Assembly: GCA_949752745.1 (NCBI GenBank) | Contig: OX457026.1 | Location: 44,361,239 to 44,425,238, forward strand | Direction of reading: 5' to 3' | Source: Protula sp. h YS-2021 | Taxonomy: Eukaryota; Annelida; Polychaeta; Sabellida; Serpulidae | DNA length: 64,000 bases | Made by a program: the position numbers and the translations under genes | Notes under the pieces: generated by a model | Databases searched by the model: none | Told to the model about the DNA's origin: nothing | Seen by the model: only the letters and a program-made list of their open reading frames with translations | In this document: piece by piece, positions 34,434 through 47,106 of the stretch | Layout of the letters: each line of letters begins with the position of its first letter | Position numbering within the stretch: the stretch's first letter is position 1

Positions 34434-36115
34434 GTAAGTTCTTAAGCATTTTTCTATTGCTTTACTTTCCAGGTCGTGGACGTCCTGTAAAACCAGGTTG
34501 ATTTAGATTCCCATTTGTTTTTGCGTGTTCTTTTGGAATGATGACGTCCTATTCGCAGAAATTGTACTTTTGTAGAGTTGAAAGACCAGTGTATCGTAAC
34601 ATTTTTTTTTTTGCTCCTGTAATAACTGAAAAAAACTTGACAAGGACAGAAGTGACGTCCTTACAGCAGCTGAGAGTGATGCATGATTTCAAAACATTCT
34701 TTCATTTTTAGTCCGGAGACAGTTTCCGATCCCAGGAAGCTCAAACTGTTTCCTATGGCTGTGGGAATTGGTAATATGTTATTAAGAAATGACAGATTTT
34801 TTTCCTTCCCTGTGATTGGGTTAAATATCTGTTTTGTCGTTTTATGGTTTGCAAATCTCCGTTTCCGTTGAGTTTTGCATGATAGTGCTTCATAAGTTTG
34901 CAGGTTCGATTGTCTAGCCGGAAGCATCAGACCCAAAAGGACTTGTATTTTTCAGTATCTTAGATGAAGTGCTGAATCCCTGTATTGCCAGTTGCACGTT
35001 CTCATTGCTAAACGGACTGTATATGCGAGATTTTACTTATTCGTATACCACCTATTTTTAAATTTTCTCTTCGGTATCTGTTCTCTCTGTAACTTGCGTG
35101 GAATAGAAATTGAAATTACCATTGTGTACGTGTCATTTTTGTGCTCACGCCTTGGAATGATAAAAAAGTATCGTTTTCCTTTACGCACAGTGTGTTTTCG
35201 CATGGTTTTTGGGAATGATTTATGTGCGTCTAAACTTGTATGGAATGAAATGTGGAATGATCAAGCATTCCGTCATTTCTTTCTGCAGAAGAGGTGTGTA
35301 AAAACCCCGAGAAGGGATACATCAAGGCCTGGGCAGAAGCCGCAAAGAGGTTATGCGGCAGGGATCAGGGCCACTTGACCCATTTTGTGGGTGAAATTGT
35401 TGGGGGACCGGTTAAAGATAGTGATGACAGTTCGGATGTTAACCAAGCCTGTAGCCAGATTAAGAAAGCAGCGGAAAATATCCCTGCGCCGATTTCAGGT
35501 AATTACAGGTGGACGAATGTACAACATATATTTTGCTTGACGCGTATTTCTCGTTTCATTCGACATTTTTTTTGTGTGTGTGTGCGTGTGATCCGAAGGG
35601 CAGTTTCGTTATTTTACTGAACCGGAACTTGTAAGACTGAAGCGAAACGGACTGTTGTCAGAATTTTGAACATGCATGTCCTGTGCGGCTAAGCTTTAAA
35701 TTGTTCAAGGATGAAATAAGGACGTTATAGTTTATGACTCGGCTGTTACATTAGAATGAAACATTGGCATTGGAAGAAATCTCAGAGTTTAAATTAATTT
35801 TAAAACATCTGTTCATTTCGCTTGCACAGAATAAATAGTTTACATTTTCATACAATATCCCCGTTGCAGCGATCGAAAGCCATGACACAGAAGTTACGGC
35901 CACCGTTGGGGAGGGGGTGGCGCGATCCGAAGAACGTAGTTCGGGCAGCGATTGCGTCATTACAGGCGTTGATACCATGTCAAAAGAGCTTTGTGAGAGA
36001 CCAGTGAAAAGGGAAGAGTCGGCTAACACACATTCATCGCAGGGCGAGAAAGACACAAAACTCTCAGCGAATGCGGAATCGGCTGTTGAAAGGGCGTCTT
36101 CTGAGAAGTTGCTGG
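34258..36115 (+). CDS. Tudor-domain protein gene, unit 2 (exons 1-4)
   Basis: Four exons, 34258-34433, 34712-34770, 35289-35498 and 35870-36115, have AG acceptors and GT donors and join in phases 2, 1 and 1 with no stop, giving 230 residues and part of a codon. The ATG is the first codon of exon 1. Residues 24-53 (GDVVL, then WWRARV at 35-40, IEVSF at 49-53) joined to ETVSDPRKLKLFP (61-73) from exon 2 give the layout of a Tudor domain: GD-V, W-RA-V, V-F, ETV, L-LP. That the domain is completed across an intron supports the splicing. Exon 3 is Lys/Ala-rich and ends with an acidic DSDDSSD stretch; exon 4 is acidic, Ser/Glu-rich and probably disordered. Tudor domains usually bind methylated Lys or Arg; the role here is unknown. 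No enzyme or transposase domain is seen. The 3' end is unresolved. Confidence 0.6.
34712..34770 (+). CDS. Exon 2: end of Tudor domain
   Basis: The 59-nt exon lies between CATTTTTAG and GTAATA. It completes the split codon to Ala and reads PETVSDPRKLKLFPMAVGI, matching the end of a Tudor domain. Confidence 0.6.
35289..35498 (+). CDS. Exon 3: Lys/Ala-rich and acidic segment
   Basis: The 210-nt exon lies between TTTCTGCAG and GTAATT. It reads EEVCKNPEKGYIKAWAEAAK and on to a DSDDSSD patch. The four bases ATAG at 35418-35421 are absent from unit 1. Confidence 0.6.
35870..36115 (+). CDS. Exon 4: acidic Ser/Glu-rich segment
   Basis: The 246-nt exon lies between CCCCGTTGCAG and GTAAGT. It includes SHDTEVTATVGEG, SDCVITGVD and KREESANTHSSQGEKDTK. 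No domain is recognised. Confidence 0.55.
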
Positions 36116-36491
36116 GTAAGTGATGCTTTTGCATCTTTAAAGGGTCAGAATTGTTGCTGAGATGTGTCGGAAGGAGTATCGTGATATATGTAGCACCAGT
36201 GCAGATTTGGTCAAGCCAACCAGGTGCTGAAGTTTGAAAGAATTCAAAACATTTTTCGTGCGTTGTGTTTGTCGGCGAAACGGACTGCTTATCGGTGCCC
36301 ACTGCTAAGATTGTAAGAGTTTTGTACAATTCAGCTTTGAATTGAAAATGAAATGTGAAGGTTATTCCTGGGCGCTTCATTGTCTCTTCAAAGGTAGTTG
36401 CTGTTTTGACTTGATGTGAAGTTGTCAGTGTCTCTGTCGTACGAATTGACAGTGATTTAGCGTTTGTAATACCAGTGTTATACATTTTCAG

Positions 36492-36740
36492 AAAATGTCC
36501 CAGTTGTGCAATCGGAAGCCGTGACACAGAAGTTACGGTCACCGTTGGGGAAGGGGTGGCGCAATCCGAAGAACGCAGTTCGGACAGCGATTGCGTCATT
36601 ACAGGCGTTGATACCATGTCAAAAGAGCTTTGTGAGAGACCAGTGAAAAGGGAAGAGTCGGCTAACACACATTCATCGCAGGGCGAGAAAGACACAAAAC
36701 TCTCAGCGAATGCGGAATCGGCTGTTGAAAGGGCGTCTTC
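36492..36740 (+). other. Duplicated exon 4-like segment, unit 2
   Basis: It has an acceptor TACATTTTCAG and high similarity to exon 4, with GTGAAAAGGGAA kept where unit 1 lost 12 nt. In phase from exon 4 it would be read in the alternative frame (VTQKLRSPLGKGW...) and stop at TGA near 36646. It could be a terminal exon; the homologous acidic frame is open too but is not phase-compatible. Confidence 0.45.
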
Positions 36741-39700
36741 TGAGAAGTTGCTGGATAGTACGGGCAATTTTCATGTAACGGGGTCTCAAAACCTGCCAAA
36801 TTTGCCGAGGTATTTAAGAAGAAGTGTTTTGGTTCGTACATTTCGCATGGTTTTGTGCGTTCGCGTATCAGGTTTCAGTGTGTTATTTGCATTTAATTTT
36901 TCTCGTATAAAGTGACCGACTGTAAATTTATGAAAGTGGCGGTGATGGGTGGTACGGATAAGTTTCATGTGACAGGGTCACAAAAGCTGCCAAGTTTGCC
37001 GATGTATTTAAAAAAGAAATACTTGCGTCGTAGGTTTCGCGTGGTTGCACTACATTTCGCATGGTTGTAGATGTGTGCGTACATTTCGCTTGTCAGTTCG
37101 AAAGCATTAGCTGTGTTATTTGCAGTTCACTGCTCCTATAAGAAGTGGCCGACTTTAAATTTATGAGCGTTGCGAGATGATGTAGTACGAGAAAATGATA
37201 TGTGGCAGGGTCTCAAAACTTACAAATTTTGCTGATGTTTCTGTGAGTAAGAACATTTTGGTCATCGCACATTTCGCATGGTTGTGTACGTACATTTGGC
37301 TTGTCAGTTCGAAAGCTTTAACTGCGTTAATTGCAGATCACTTTTCTCACACCAAGTGACAGATTTTGGTACGTACAAAACCATGCGAAATGTGCGAATA
37401 CCAAACTGTTCTAATTCAAAGAAACAGCGGCAAAATTTTCGATGTTTGAGACCCTGTTACATACATGGTTGTGGACGTACATTTCGCATGTGATATTTTA
37501 GGACACAGGGACAAAGTTCAGTTGCGGGCATACCTTTCAAATTTTTACAAGAAAAATAAAAAGGCGGATGAAGCTTCAGATCCGTTTAAAAAAAAAGAAA
37601 CTGTTTTGGGGACATTTCGCTGTGATGTCATGTTTGTGGGATTCTGTTTTGGTTTACACAAGTGCGGGGAGTTTTTTTTTTTTTTTTTTGTATCAGTTTT
37701 TCCATGCAGTTCACTGTTCTTATACGAAGTGACCGACTTTTAATTTGTGAACGTCACGGGGCTGGGTAGTACGGGCAATTTTCATGTAACGGGGTCTCAA
37801 AACCTGCCACATTTGCCGAGGTATTAAGAAGTGTTTTGGTTCGTACATTTCGCATGGCTCTGTGCGTTCGCGTATCAGGTTTCAGTGTGTTATTTGCATT
37901 TGATTTTTCTCGTATAAAGTGACCGACTGTAAATTTATGAAAGTGGCGGTGATGGGTAGTACGGATAAGTTTCATGTGACAGGGTCACAAAAGCTGCCAA
38001 GTTTGCCGATGTATTTAAAAAAGAAATACTTGCGTCGTAGATTTCGCGTGGTTGCACTACATTTCGCATGGTTGTAGATGTGTGCGCACATTTCGCTTGT
38101 CAGTTCGAAAGTATTAGCTGTGTTATTTGCAGTTCACTGCTCCTATAAGAAGTGGCCGACTTTAAATTTATGAGCGTTGCGAGATGATGTAGTACGAGAA
38201 AATGATATGTGGCAGGGTCTCAAAACTTACAAATTTTGCTGATGTTTCTGTGAGTAAGAACACTTTGGTGTTCGCACATTTCGCATGGTTGTGTACGTAC
38301 ATTTGGCTTGTCAATTCGAAAGCTTTAACTGCGTTAATTGCAGGTCACTTTTCTCACACCAAGTGACAGACTTTGGTACGTACAAAACCATGCGAAATGT
38401 GCGAATACCAAACTGTTCTAATTCAAAGAAACAGCGGCAAAATTTTCGATGTTTGAGACCCTGTTACATGCATGGTTGTGGACGTACATTTCGCATGTGA
38501 TATTTTAGGACACAGGGACAAAGTTCAGTTGCGGGCATACCTTTCAAATTTTTACAAGAAAAATAAAAAGGCGGATGAAGCTTCAGATCCGTTAAGAAAA
38601 AGAAACTGTTTTGGGGACATTTCGCTGTGATGTCATGTTTGTGGGATTCTGTTTTGGTTTACACAAGTGTGGGGAGTTTTTTTTTTTTTTTGTATCAGTT
38701 TTTCCATGCAGTTCACTGTTCTTATACGAAGTGACCGACTTTTAATTTGTGAACGTCACGGGGCTGGGTAGTACGGGCAATTTTCATGTAACGGGGTCTC
38801 AAAACCTGCCACATTTGCCAAGATATTTAGAAGTTTTTTGGTTCGTACATTTCGCATGGCTATGTGCGTTCGCGTATCAGGTTTCAGTGTGTTATTTGCA
38901 TTTGATTTTTCTCGTATAAAGTGACCGACTGTAAATTTATGAAAGTGGCGGTGATGGGTAGTACGGATAAGTTTCATGTGACAGGGTCACAAAAGCTGCC
39001 AAGTTTGCCGATGTATTTAAAAAAGAAATACTTGGGTCGTAGATTTCGGGTGGTTGCACTACATTTTGCATGGTTGTGTATTAGCGTACATTTCGCTTGT
39101 CAGTTCGAAAGTTCTCTGTTCGGAGTGGCCAATTTCAAAGTTTATGAACGTTGCGAGATTGGGTAGTACGAGTAAATAATATGTGATAGAGTCTCAAAAC
39201 TTACAAATTTTGCTGATGTTTCTGTGAGTAAGAACATTTTGGTGTTCGCACATTTCGCATGGTTGTGTGCGTACATTTCGCATGTCAGTTTGAAAGTTTT
39301 TATTGTGTTATTTGCAGTTCATTTTTCTTATACGAAGTCACCGACTTTAGTACGTACACAACCATGCAAAATGTGCGAACACCAAAATGTTTTTATTTAC
39401 AGAAACATCGGTAAAAGTTTCAAAAGTTTGAGACCGTGTCATATTCATGGTTGTTTATACGTTCATTTCGCATGATTGTGTATAAACGTGCATTTCGCTT
39501 GTCACTTCGAAAGTTTTACCTGTTATTTGCAGTTCACTGTTCTTATACGAAGTGACCGACTTTAAATTTATGAACGTCGCGAGAAGGGCGTACGCGCAAA
39601 CGTGACAGGGTCTCAAAACTTGGAAATTTGCCGATATTTCCGTGATTAAAAAATTTTGGTGTTCGCACATTTCGCATGGTTTTGTACGTACATTTTGCAT

Positions 39701-39903
39701 GTCATTTTGAAAGTTTTAACTGTGTTATTTTCAGTTCATTTTTCTCATACGAAGTCACCGACTTTAAATTTATGAACGTCACGAGATGGGGTAGTACACC
39801 CAAGTTGTGTTGCAGGGTCTCTAAACTTGCAAATTTTGTGCATGGTTGTGTACGTACATTTCGCATGTTAGTTTAAAAGTTTCAGCTGTGTATTTTGTTT
39901 TCT
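36741..39903. repeat. ~1-kb higher-order repeat array, three cycles (unit 2)
   Basis: The cycle starts at about 36757, 37770 and 38770. 37278-38284 and 38285-39291 show the extra copy, about 1007 bp, relative to unit 1. Inverted subunits lie near 37368-37462, 38375-38469 and 39352-39445. Candidate exons at 37502 and 38509 are included. Confidence 0.75.
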
Positions 39904-40268
39904 TTAGGAAGCTTTTATGTGGTTTATATCTCATTGCCTCACGTTTTTTTCGGCCAATCATTAAATTTTAAGTAGTGCACATAACACTGAGCTTGAAAAT
40001 AAGATAGAGTTGGTTATTTACACATCACGGTTATATCAGTAAAGGATTTTGTTGTATTATTTTTCCTGTATTTTGTTTTTATTTTAAAAGAGTTTTGTTT
40101 TTAAACATTCATCTGTATAAATCTGTATTTTGTTTTTAAACATTTCATCTGTATAATATAAATCTATGTTTTTAAACATTCATCTGTTTGAATATCTTTT
40201 GTACTGTTCTTCAATATTTTGTAACTCTTCAATTAATGTTAAATAGTTCATGTATAGAAATGAAAGAA

Positions 40269-40303
40269 AATAAATATTACAGGGGGGTTATGGTGTAAAT
40301 AAA
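40269..40303 (+). terminator. Candidate polyadenylation signals, unit 2
   Basis: AATAAA occurs at 40269-40274 and 40298-40303, in the same context as in unit 1. Confidence 0.35.
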
Positions 40304-40708
40304 AGAAAACAAACTCTACGCTTGTTTGGCTTTTATTTAGTGTTTCCCTAATACTCTTTTACAGAAAGCACGTGGCCTTTGTTTATAAACAAAATCGGTT
40401 TGTTTACATTTTTTACACAGTCTCGTTTCACAGCAAACTTATAGTTGCAGATATCATAAAATGGTGTAAAATATGCAAAGTATGTAAACAAAATATTCCG
40501 TTTCGCAGGGTTCATGCTTTGTTAAATTTCTCTTAATCTGTTGTCTTTTATATATTTTCGCTTTCGGAATTGAATGTAAAAAAAATCTACCGAGATTTTC
40601 ATATACAACTTATGTCTGAAAAGTCCCTAATAACGAAGTTAGATTTTTGGCGTACATTTCGCGAGTTGGAGAAGAAATCGCGATTCGTCGTTTGTTTCCC
40701 GACGTAGC

Positions 40709-40712
<4 letters not shown>

Positions 40713-40743
<31 letters not shown>

Positions 40744-41860
40744 CAGTGTGTTGTGAACGGGATTGTTGCTTGATAGGTCCGAAAGATTTTATAAAGTTTT
40801 GTCGCGAGTACAACGAGGGCGACGTATGACGTCATCACGTGAAATATGTATATACTGCGAACAAGATCTTGCGTGCAAAATATTCTTGCTAACGGAAGTC
40901 GTATCGATTTCAAATTTTATATTGGTATTCCTTGGGTCAGTCGGACGGTTCTATCAATTTAAGACGGATGTTGCGATAACGGAAAGCCATATCGACTTCA
41001 AATTTTATATGGATATTTCTTGGGTTAGTTGGTCGGTTCTATCAATTTTTGACCGATGTAGCAAAATTCAAAAAGGCGTATGACGTCTTTACGTTAAAAT
41101 CTTTCATGCAAGATTTCTCAGCCGCTGAACATTGGAGAAAGTTGAAACTTGGCGGTAAAATCAAGAAAAGCATCATTGCGTAAAAATGTATCTGTTGTCC
41201 AGCAAAATATCTCAATAGTGGAAAGTCGAATCGACTTCAAACTTGGTATAGTTATTCCTCGGATAACTCGCACGGTTTTGGTTAAACTTTAAACTCGTTT
41301 AGAAAATTAAGAAAGGTGCATGACGTCAGCACCCCTCCTTCTGCCTCCGCACTTTGTCGGCCCTTTGTTAACTAAGCATAATTGTTAACTGCGCTGGTGA
41401 TTTCAGGGCTTTCCAGACTCTCGAGTGTTCCTGCATTCTATAAAAAATTTAACAGCGTTACTATCGGCCCATTGCTATTTCTCATTGCCTGAAATTGAGC
41501 TTTTGTGCGTTTCTCATCTACGGCTATTACGTAACATGCCACCCAGTCAGGGGTCAGTGTCTGTTGTGGTGCATGATGAAGTCGTTATCTACGAGGTCAT
41601 GGAATGCTATTGTCGCATTTATATATCTCAGCAGGTCTAGCTATTGTTTTATTTTTTACGCTGCATACTTGTTTCGGTTGCCAAGCTTTCCATAGATGAA
41701 AAAGGAAAAAATGGTTTTTGGAAAGTTATGGGTTTAGTTGTGGAGACACTTGTTTTTGTTTACAAAAACAAGAAACCAAGCAGGTATCGATTGAAAGTGT
41801 GATTTAAGCCTGTACTCTAATGTTTTGTGTGCACTAACCGCTCTAGTTTCAACCAAAATT
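40713..41860 (+). mobile_element. Right part of the interrupted GTCTCCCC-family hairpin repeat
   Basis: After a (TG)n run the sequence continues CAGTGTGTTGTGAACGGGATT, GATAGGTCCGAAAGATT, ATGACGTCATCACGT and TCGACTTCAAACTTGG, matching the body of the copy at 8173-9980 to its end (CGATTGAAAGTGTG; CGCTCTAGTT). With 21016-21106 it forms one element into which the two Tudor-gene units were placed. Confidence 0.65.
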
Positions 41861-42052
41861 AATGCATACCGCTTAATTGCTTCAATATGATAATCGCTTA
41901 TCTTTTAACTGGACTTATATCACCCCTGGGTCTTTTATGAGCCTATGTGTTTATTAAATATGATATATATTTCATGTATATTCTTGTTTTGTATTAATTT
42001 TATTTAGTTTGTATAAATAAAATCGTCAACAATAAGGAAACCACAACGTGGA

Positions 42053-43637
42053 TCTTTATTATTATTATTATTTAACATATTTATATAGCGCTTAATATAT
42101 ATAATCTCTAAGCGCTTTACAATACTAAGAAGAGAATATTATGATAATACAAATGAAAATACATGTAAAATTAAATATGATAAAGCAGTTAAAACTGGAC
42201 TTAAAACCCATAATCAATAGACAAACCTTGTAATAATAAATATACTGAATTAAGCAGTCAAGTATACGCTTTTCTAAAAAGATATGTTTTGAGTGCTTTT
42301 TTAAAAGAAGCTGTTGAGGTAATACTGCGCAAGGCTGTAGGTAAAGAGTTCCACAAACGTGGAGCACAGTTCCTAAACGCACGATCTCCAAATTTACTAC
42401 AAGTTCGGAACTCGATGAGTTGAAACTGGTAGTCCGATGGTGTAGTCCTATGAGCTGGACGCCAGGAGATGAGTTCGGTAAGGTATTCTGGTGCTCTGCC
42501 GTGGAGACAGTTATGTGTGAATATAAGAATTTTAAATTCTATCCGCTGCTCGATAGGAAGCCAATGTAAGGATTGTAAAAAGGGAACAGCGTCTTCGTAC
42601 TTGGACACACGGTAGATAAGTCTGGCTGCAGCGTTTTGGACACATTGAAGTCGCTTCAATAAGGAACGATTTATACCAAATAACAAGCTATTTGAAAAGT
42701 CCGGTCTTGAAATAACGTATGCGTGAACGAGTGTTTTGGTAGCAAATGGCGTGAGGTATCGACGTATCCGGTTGATATTTTTTATGAAATACATACTGCT
42801 TTTAATTTTTTCTGAGATAAATCCTTCCATAGACATATGAGTGTCGAAAAATGCACCCAGGTTCTTCACGCAGTCACTTGAGTTAATCGTTATATTGCCC
42901 ATGTTAAGGGATAGGGATGGTGTTTTGCGAAAACTGTAGGAGGAGCCGAAAAGAATAAGTTCTGTCTTATCTTCGTTTAATTTGAGCATATTGATTCTCA
43001 TCCAGTTTTTTACAGCAGCTATGCATTTCCGAAGACAGTTTACAGCTTTGTCTGAACTGGTGCGAGGATCAAAGGACACGTATAATTGGCTATCATCGGC
43101 ATAAAAATGGTGAAGTAAACCAAAGCGACTAGCGATATCTGCGAGAGGTGTTACGTACATGGTAAATAGCAGCGGGATCAGGACTGACCCCTGCGGCACG
43201 CCGAAGCCGACTGCGACATCGGGCGATAGTTGGCGATTGATCAAGACACATTGAGAACGTTGATCTGGATACGATTTTATCCAATTGAGGGCGTGGCCTT
43301 TGATACCAAAACGAGTCTCAAGACGGTGAAACAGAATCGAGTGGTCAATGGTATCAAATGCAGCGCTGAGATCTAACATTGCGAGGGCAACCATTTTCTT
43401 CTCATGGAGAGCAGATAGTATATCATTTTGCACGCGAAGGAGGGCACTTTCAGTAGAGTGGAAGGTTCTGTACGCAGACTGGTATTTGTTGAGGAGGGAG
43501 TGCGTTCGAAGGTAGTCATTAATCCTTTTGGCCACTAGACGCTCGACGAGTTTTGACACAAAACTTAGATTGGATATGGGTCGATAATTCTTTAGTATAT
43601 CAGGATATGGGGAGGCTTTTTTTAGAAGAGGTGTGAC
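42053..43637 (-). mobile_element. 5'-truncated L2/CR1-type LINE
   Basis: Read on the minus strand it contains a reverse transcriptase frame followed by a 3' end with AAGCGCTTAGAGATTATATA, AAGCGCTATATAAATATG and an (AAT)n tail, the usual L2-like 3' structure. The endonuclease is missing; similarity starts at VTPLLKKASPYPDILKNYRP near 43637, preceded by a stop, as expected for a truncated insertion. Confidence 0.85.
42258..43637 (-). pseudogene. Reverse transcriptase domain of an L2/CR1-type LINE
   Basis: A frame of 460 codons without a native start (first ATG at 43557-43559) shows NYRPISNLSF, the first catalytic Asp in LDLSAAFDTIDH, GVPQGSVL, the YADDSQLY box, and the thumb with KNLGAFFD, then the C-terminal ALKTYLFRKAY end typical of L2 and CR1 ORF2. 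The frame has no stops, so the copy is fairly young, but it lacks the apurinic endonuclease and ORF1 and cannot be autonomous. RT would copy LINE RNA at the nick. LIPLLF replaces the common LGPLLF after PQGSV. Confidence 0.9.
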
Positions 43638-44054
43638 TTATAGGTGTGATATAGCTTTCATATTGTGCCCAGATAATGCTAGTGAAGTTCTCATTGGGGC
43701 AGTTTCAGATATTTGGTGATCCATTGGTAATGTCCTTAAGTCAATTTCAATCATCATTGTGTTACTCGAGAATACCTTTGAATAACTTTATTTATCCGAT
43801 AATTGCAATAATGAGTGTTTAGAGGTTAGGACAAACACTGTTGCAGAGATTTGCGGTGTCCAAACAAGTTAACAATTTGATCAGAAGAGTTAGTGTTCGC
43901 GTTCACCCTAGCAACCTGGTCCCATATAAAAACCACGGGTGTTCTGCTAGAATGTGGGTAGAGAGTAGTGAGTAGTTAAAAGAAAGGGTAAGAACGGATA
44001 GATAAGAAAAATTTTGTAACCAAATAAATGCAAGAAATAACAACTAAGTAGGAA
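43638..44054. other. No gene seen
   Basis: AT-rich sequence of no recognised type fills this stretch. GGAA at 44051-44054 is the left target duplication of the next element. Confidence 0.4.
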
Positions 44055-44220
44055 AACAAGCTATTATTTAAGATAAGAATATGTCAAGTAAATAAGAAAC
44101 CCTGTTTTTTTTCAGAGCGATTGCTTATTGGCAATTAGTAACTGGCGTTATAGTAAATTATATAAACGTAAAACCGTAAGTGAAAGTGATGTGTAAAATT
44201 TTTCTTCTTTATTTAGTGGT

Positions 44221-44515
44221 CTTATATACACGGAATATACGATTTTCAATTTTCGGTAGTATATACACGGAATATACGACTTAACAACTTCATAATGTTC
44301 GGTCGTACATACACGGAATATACAACTCTCAATGTTCAGTCGTATATACAAGGAATATACGACTTTCAATGTTCAGTCGTATATACACGGAATATACGAC
44401 TTTCAATGTTCAGTCGTATATACAAGGAATATACGACTTTCAATGTTCAGTCGTATATACACGGAATATAAGACTTTCAATGTTCAGTCGTATATACAAG
44501 GAATATACGACTTTC
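44221..44515 (+). repeat. 37-bp palindromic minisatellite, left
   Basis: Eight units contain GTCGTATAT, ACACGGA or ACAAGGA, ATATACGAC and CTTTCAATGTTCA. The 9-bp arms GTCGTATAT/ATATACGAC make each unit a hairpin. Inverted counterparts lie at the right end of the element, so these may be transposase-binding sites. Confidence 0.85.
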
Positions 44516-44621
44516 CAAATTGCGGTTGTGGTAAGGACGCAATATAATGTGAATTTCGTCCAGGACTGAAATATTGATTTTTTACGTGTATTACAATGAC
44601 AGGTCTCAGTCGTACAACTGG

Positions 44622-44694
44622 TCCAGTGGCGTGGTTGGTAGAGCGTGGGACTTCAAATCTTTTGGTCTGGGGTTCAAGTCCCATCGAGACTTTT
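44622..44694 (+). other. Degenerate tRNA-like segment (possible SINE head)
   Basis: TGGCGTGGTTGG fits an A box and GGTTCAAGTCC a B box, about 35 nt apart. D-arm and anticodon-loop positions can be drawn, but the stems have mismatches, so it is not a working tRNA. It may be the head of a SINE whose body I cannot define. Confidence 0.45.
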
Positions 44695-44991
44695 ACTCGA
44701 ACGTTAAAATTTTGACTGGGAAAGCCATGTTCAAAACTCATGAACTCGTAGAAAACTAATTAAAAAATGATTTTGTTTATGATTCAGGCGCATCATGCTT
44801 TGTAGTTTTGGTATTTATTAAATTTTTAGGCATATAAACAGTATTTTTACGATTAAACGACTATTTAAAACGTGTGTTTTGGCGGTTCTTTGAAAACCAG
44901 AAGTAATTATAAACTATTTTTAAATACGTTTTTAGCCCAGCTTACGGTACACGTAAGCTGGGGTATTCCTATCGGTTTGCGGGTGGCGTCC

Positions 44992-45038
<47 letters not shown>

Positions 45039-45915
45039 CGCTGTAAACTTTGTTTCAAAATGCATCTCCTCCTACAATTTTGATTCGATGCCAATTATTT
45101 TTGGTGTTAGGCATCCCTAAGGGGTCGTGCATACGGCTTGTGCTTTTCTAGTCGATCGGGTGATTTTTGAATTTTTGGCGAATTTTTAAAGAAAAAAATT
45201 AAAAATGTATCTCCTCCATTTTTGACCCGATGTCATTTATTTTTGGTATGAGGCACCCCTAGGGGGTCGTGCATACGGCTTGTGCTTTTTTAGTCGATCG
45301 GACAATTTTTGTATTTTTGGGGATTTTTTTAAGCAAAAATTTTGAAAAAAATGCATCTACTCCTACAATTTTGATTCGATGTCATTTATTTTTGGTGTGA
45401 GGATTTCCTAAGCGGTCGTGCATACGGCTTGTGCTTTTTTAGTCGATGGGGTGATTTTTGAATTTTTGGGGATTTTTTAAAGAAATTTTAAAATGTATCT
45501 CCTGTTACATTTTTGACCCGATGTCATTTATTTTTGGTATGAGGCACCCTAAAGGGTCGTGCATACGGCTTGTGCTTTTTTAGTTTGTATTATTGGGGAA
45601 TTTTTTTAGCAAAACTTTCGAAAATAATTCAAAATGCATCTACCCCTACAATTTTGATTCGATGTCATTTATTCTTGGTGTGAGTGAATACGGCTTGTGC
45701 TTTTTAGTCGATCGGGCAATTGTTTTTTTTTTTTTTTTTTGGTTTGAGGCATCCCTAAGAGGTTGAGAATAGGACTTGCGCTTTTTAGTCGATCAGACAA
45801 TTTCTGTATTTTTTGGGAATTTTTGAAGAAAAACTTCAAAATGCATTTCCTCCTACAGTTTTTATCCGATTTCATTTATTTTTGCTACGAGGCATCCTTA
45901 GGTAGGTCTCGCATA

Positions 45916-47106
45916 CAGATACGCTTGCGACAAACGCAAAAATAAGTCGCAATAAATTTCAAAAAATAAATGCATTTTGTTGCAGAAAAATGAAACAAAA
46001 CGCTACTTGCATGTCGCAAAATGCATTTGGCAGGCCGCAATAAATCGCAACAAATTTTACATACATTGACACTTGCCTGAGTGTTATGCAACACATTGTC
46101 TTTTGATGTTTTGCATTGTGTACTGTACTAATCCCCAGTAATGCGCATTTTGTTGCACACAAGAAGTATTGTGTGGGGTGGCATGATGCTAGCAGTGTTT
46201 AAATATTTCATGTTGTTTTACAATGTGCATGGCCATTTATTTTCCAGACTGAAAGGGTGTAAAATGTTAATTTAAAAAATGCTGTGTTAACTCACATGTT
46301 GATATGTGTTCAGTTCTTTTATCATGAAATTATCGCCTTTTAAGTAAAAAATTTGATAACTAAATAGCAACTAAATTTTTTTCAAACCTTTTCTACCACC
46401 CCTTGCCGTCATGTTATCCTCAGTTTAAGACTAAAACCACCCCCACAGGCCTGAATAAAATTGTATATTTTTTCCCATTTTGTAGTTCCATTTCTATTTT
46501 ACACTCCCCCCCCCCCCCCCCTCCGGTCAGAAAGCTAACTTTTTGATGTTTTTTTTTTTACGAAAGATACTATTCATGTAAATTTATTCGCCTTTCACTT
46601 AAATATGGCAACTAAAAACAGATGAGAGAGAAAGGAACAAAACTTGACTACGTTCCACGGGGGATAATTTCAAATTAAAAGCTTTTTCTTAATATTAGTT
46701 AACACTGGCATTCCTTGGACAGTAATCTCCCAAGCACATAACACTGGCATTCCATTTTTAATTTTAGTTCATGTCGCCCGAGAACATGTACTTATACAAT
46801 ACTTTTAAACACAAATACAGCCTATTACACGCCCATACATACATCTGAAACATTGACTTGTTTACACAGAGTACATGCAATTGGAGTGAATGCGCAGGGG
46901 GATTAAATCGCTTGCGTGAATGTTTGCTCAAGGTGTAATCTTATCATCAGTGTGAAATAAGTCGCAACATATTGCATGCTCAGGACGCGTCCTCTGAAAT
47001 ATTGGATCGCGGCTAGATGCAATAAAATGCAATAAGTCGCAATAAAAAATTGCAACTTTTTGCGTTTTATTCCAACATATTTTTGCGTTTGTCGCAAGCG
47101 TATCTG
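45916..47106. mobile_element. Tc1/mariner-like non-autonomous transposon with TA duplication
   Basis: The left end CAGATACGCTTGCGACAAAC is repeated inverted at the right end; the inverted repeats extend about 29 bp. TA lies directly outside both ends (45914-45915, 47107-47108). Copy 1 of the host repeat reads CTCGCATACGGCTTG at the same place, an empty site with one TA. A TA duplication with CAG ends is the mark of Tc1/mariner elements. The 1191-bp interior has a poly-C run (46507-46520) and no transposase frame. Further GTCGCAATAA words occur near both ends. Confidence 0.85.

Larger units (their letters stand above)
30553..40712 (+). mobile_element. TIR-bounded Tudor-gene unit 2
   Basis: At 10,160 bp it repeats unit 1 from end to end in the same orientation with few base differences. 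Compared with unit 1 it lacks the 249-bp SINE and has one additional ~1007-bp cycle in the higher-order repeat. The right end (40683-40712) is the inverted match of the left end (30553-30583). Its Tudor-like gene has an open frame through four spliced exons, so this is the better-preserved copy. Confidence 0.6.

Noticed and set aside
42125..42391. Minus-strand 88-codon frame after the LINE RT
   Set aside because: It overlaps the RT end in another frame and covers the LINE 3' untranslated region.
44622..44694. Functional tRNA with a UCA anticodon
   Set aside because: Anticodon and T stems have several mismatches; only the A and B boxes are convincing.
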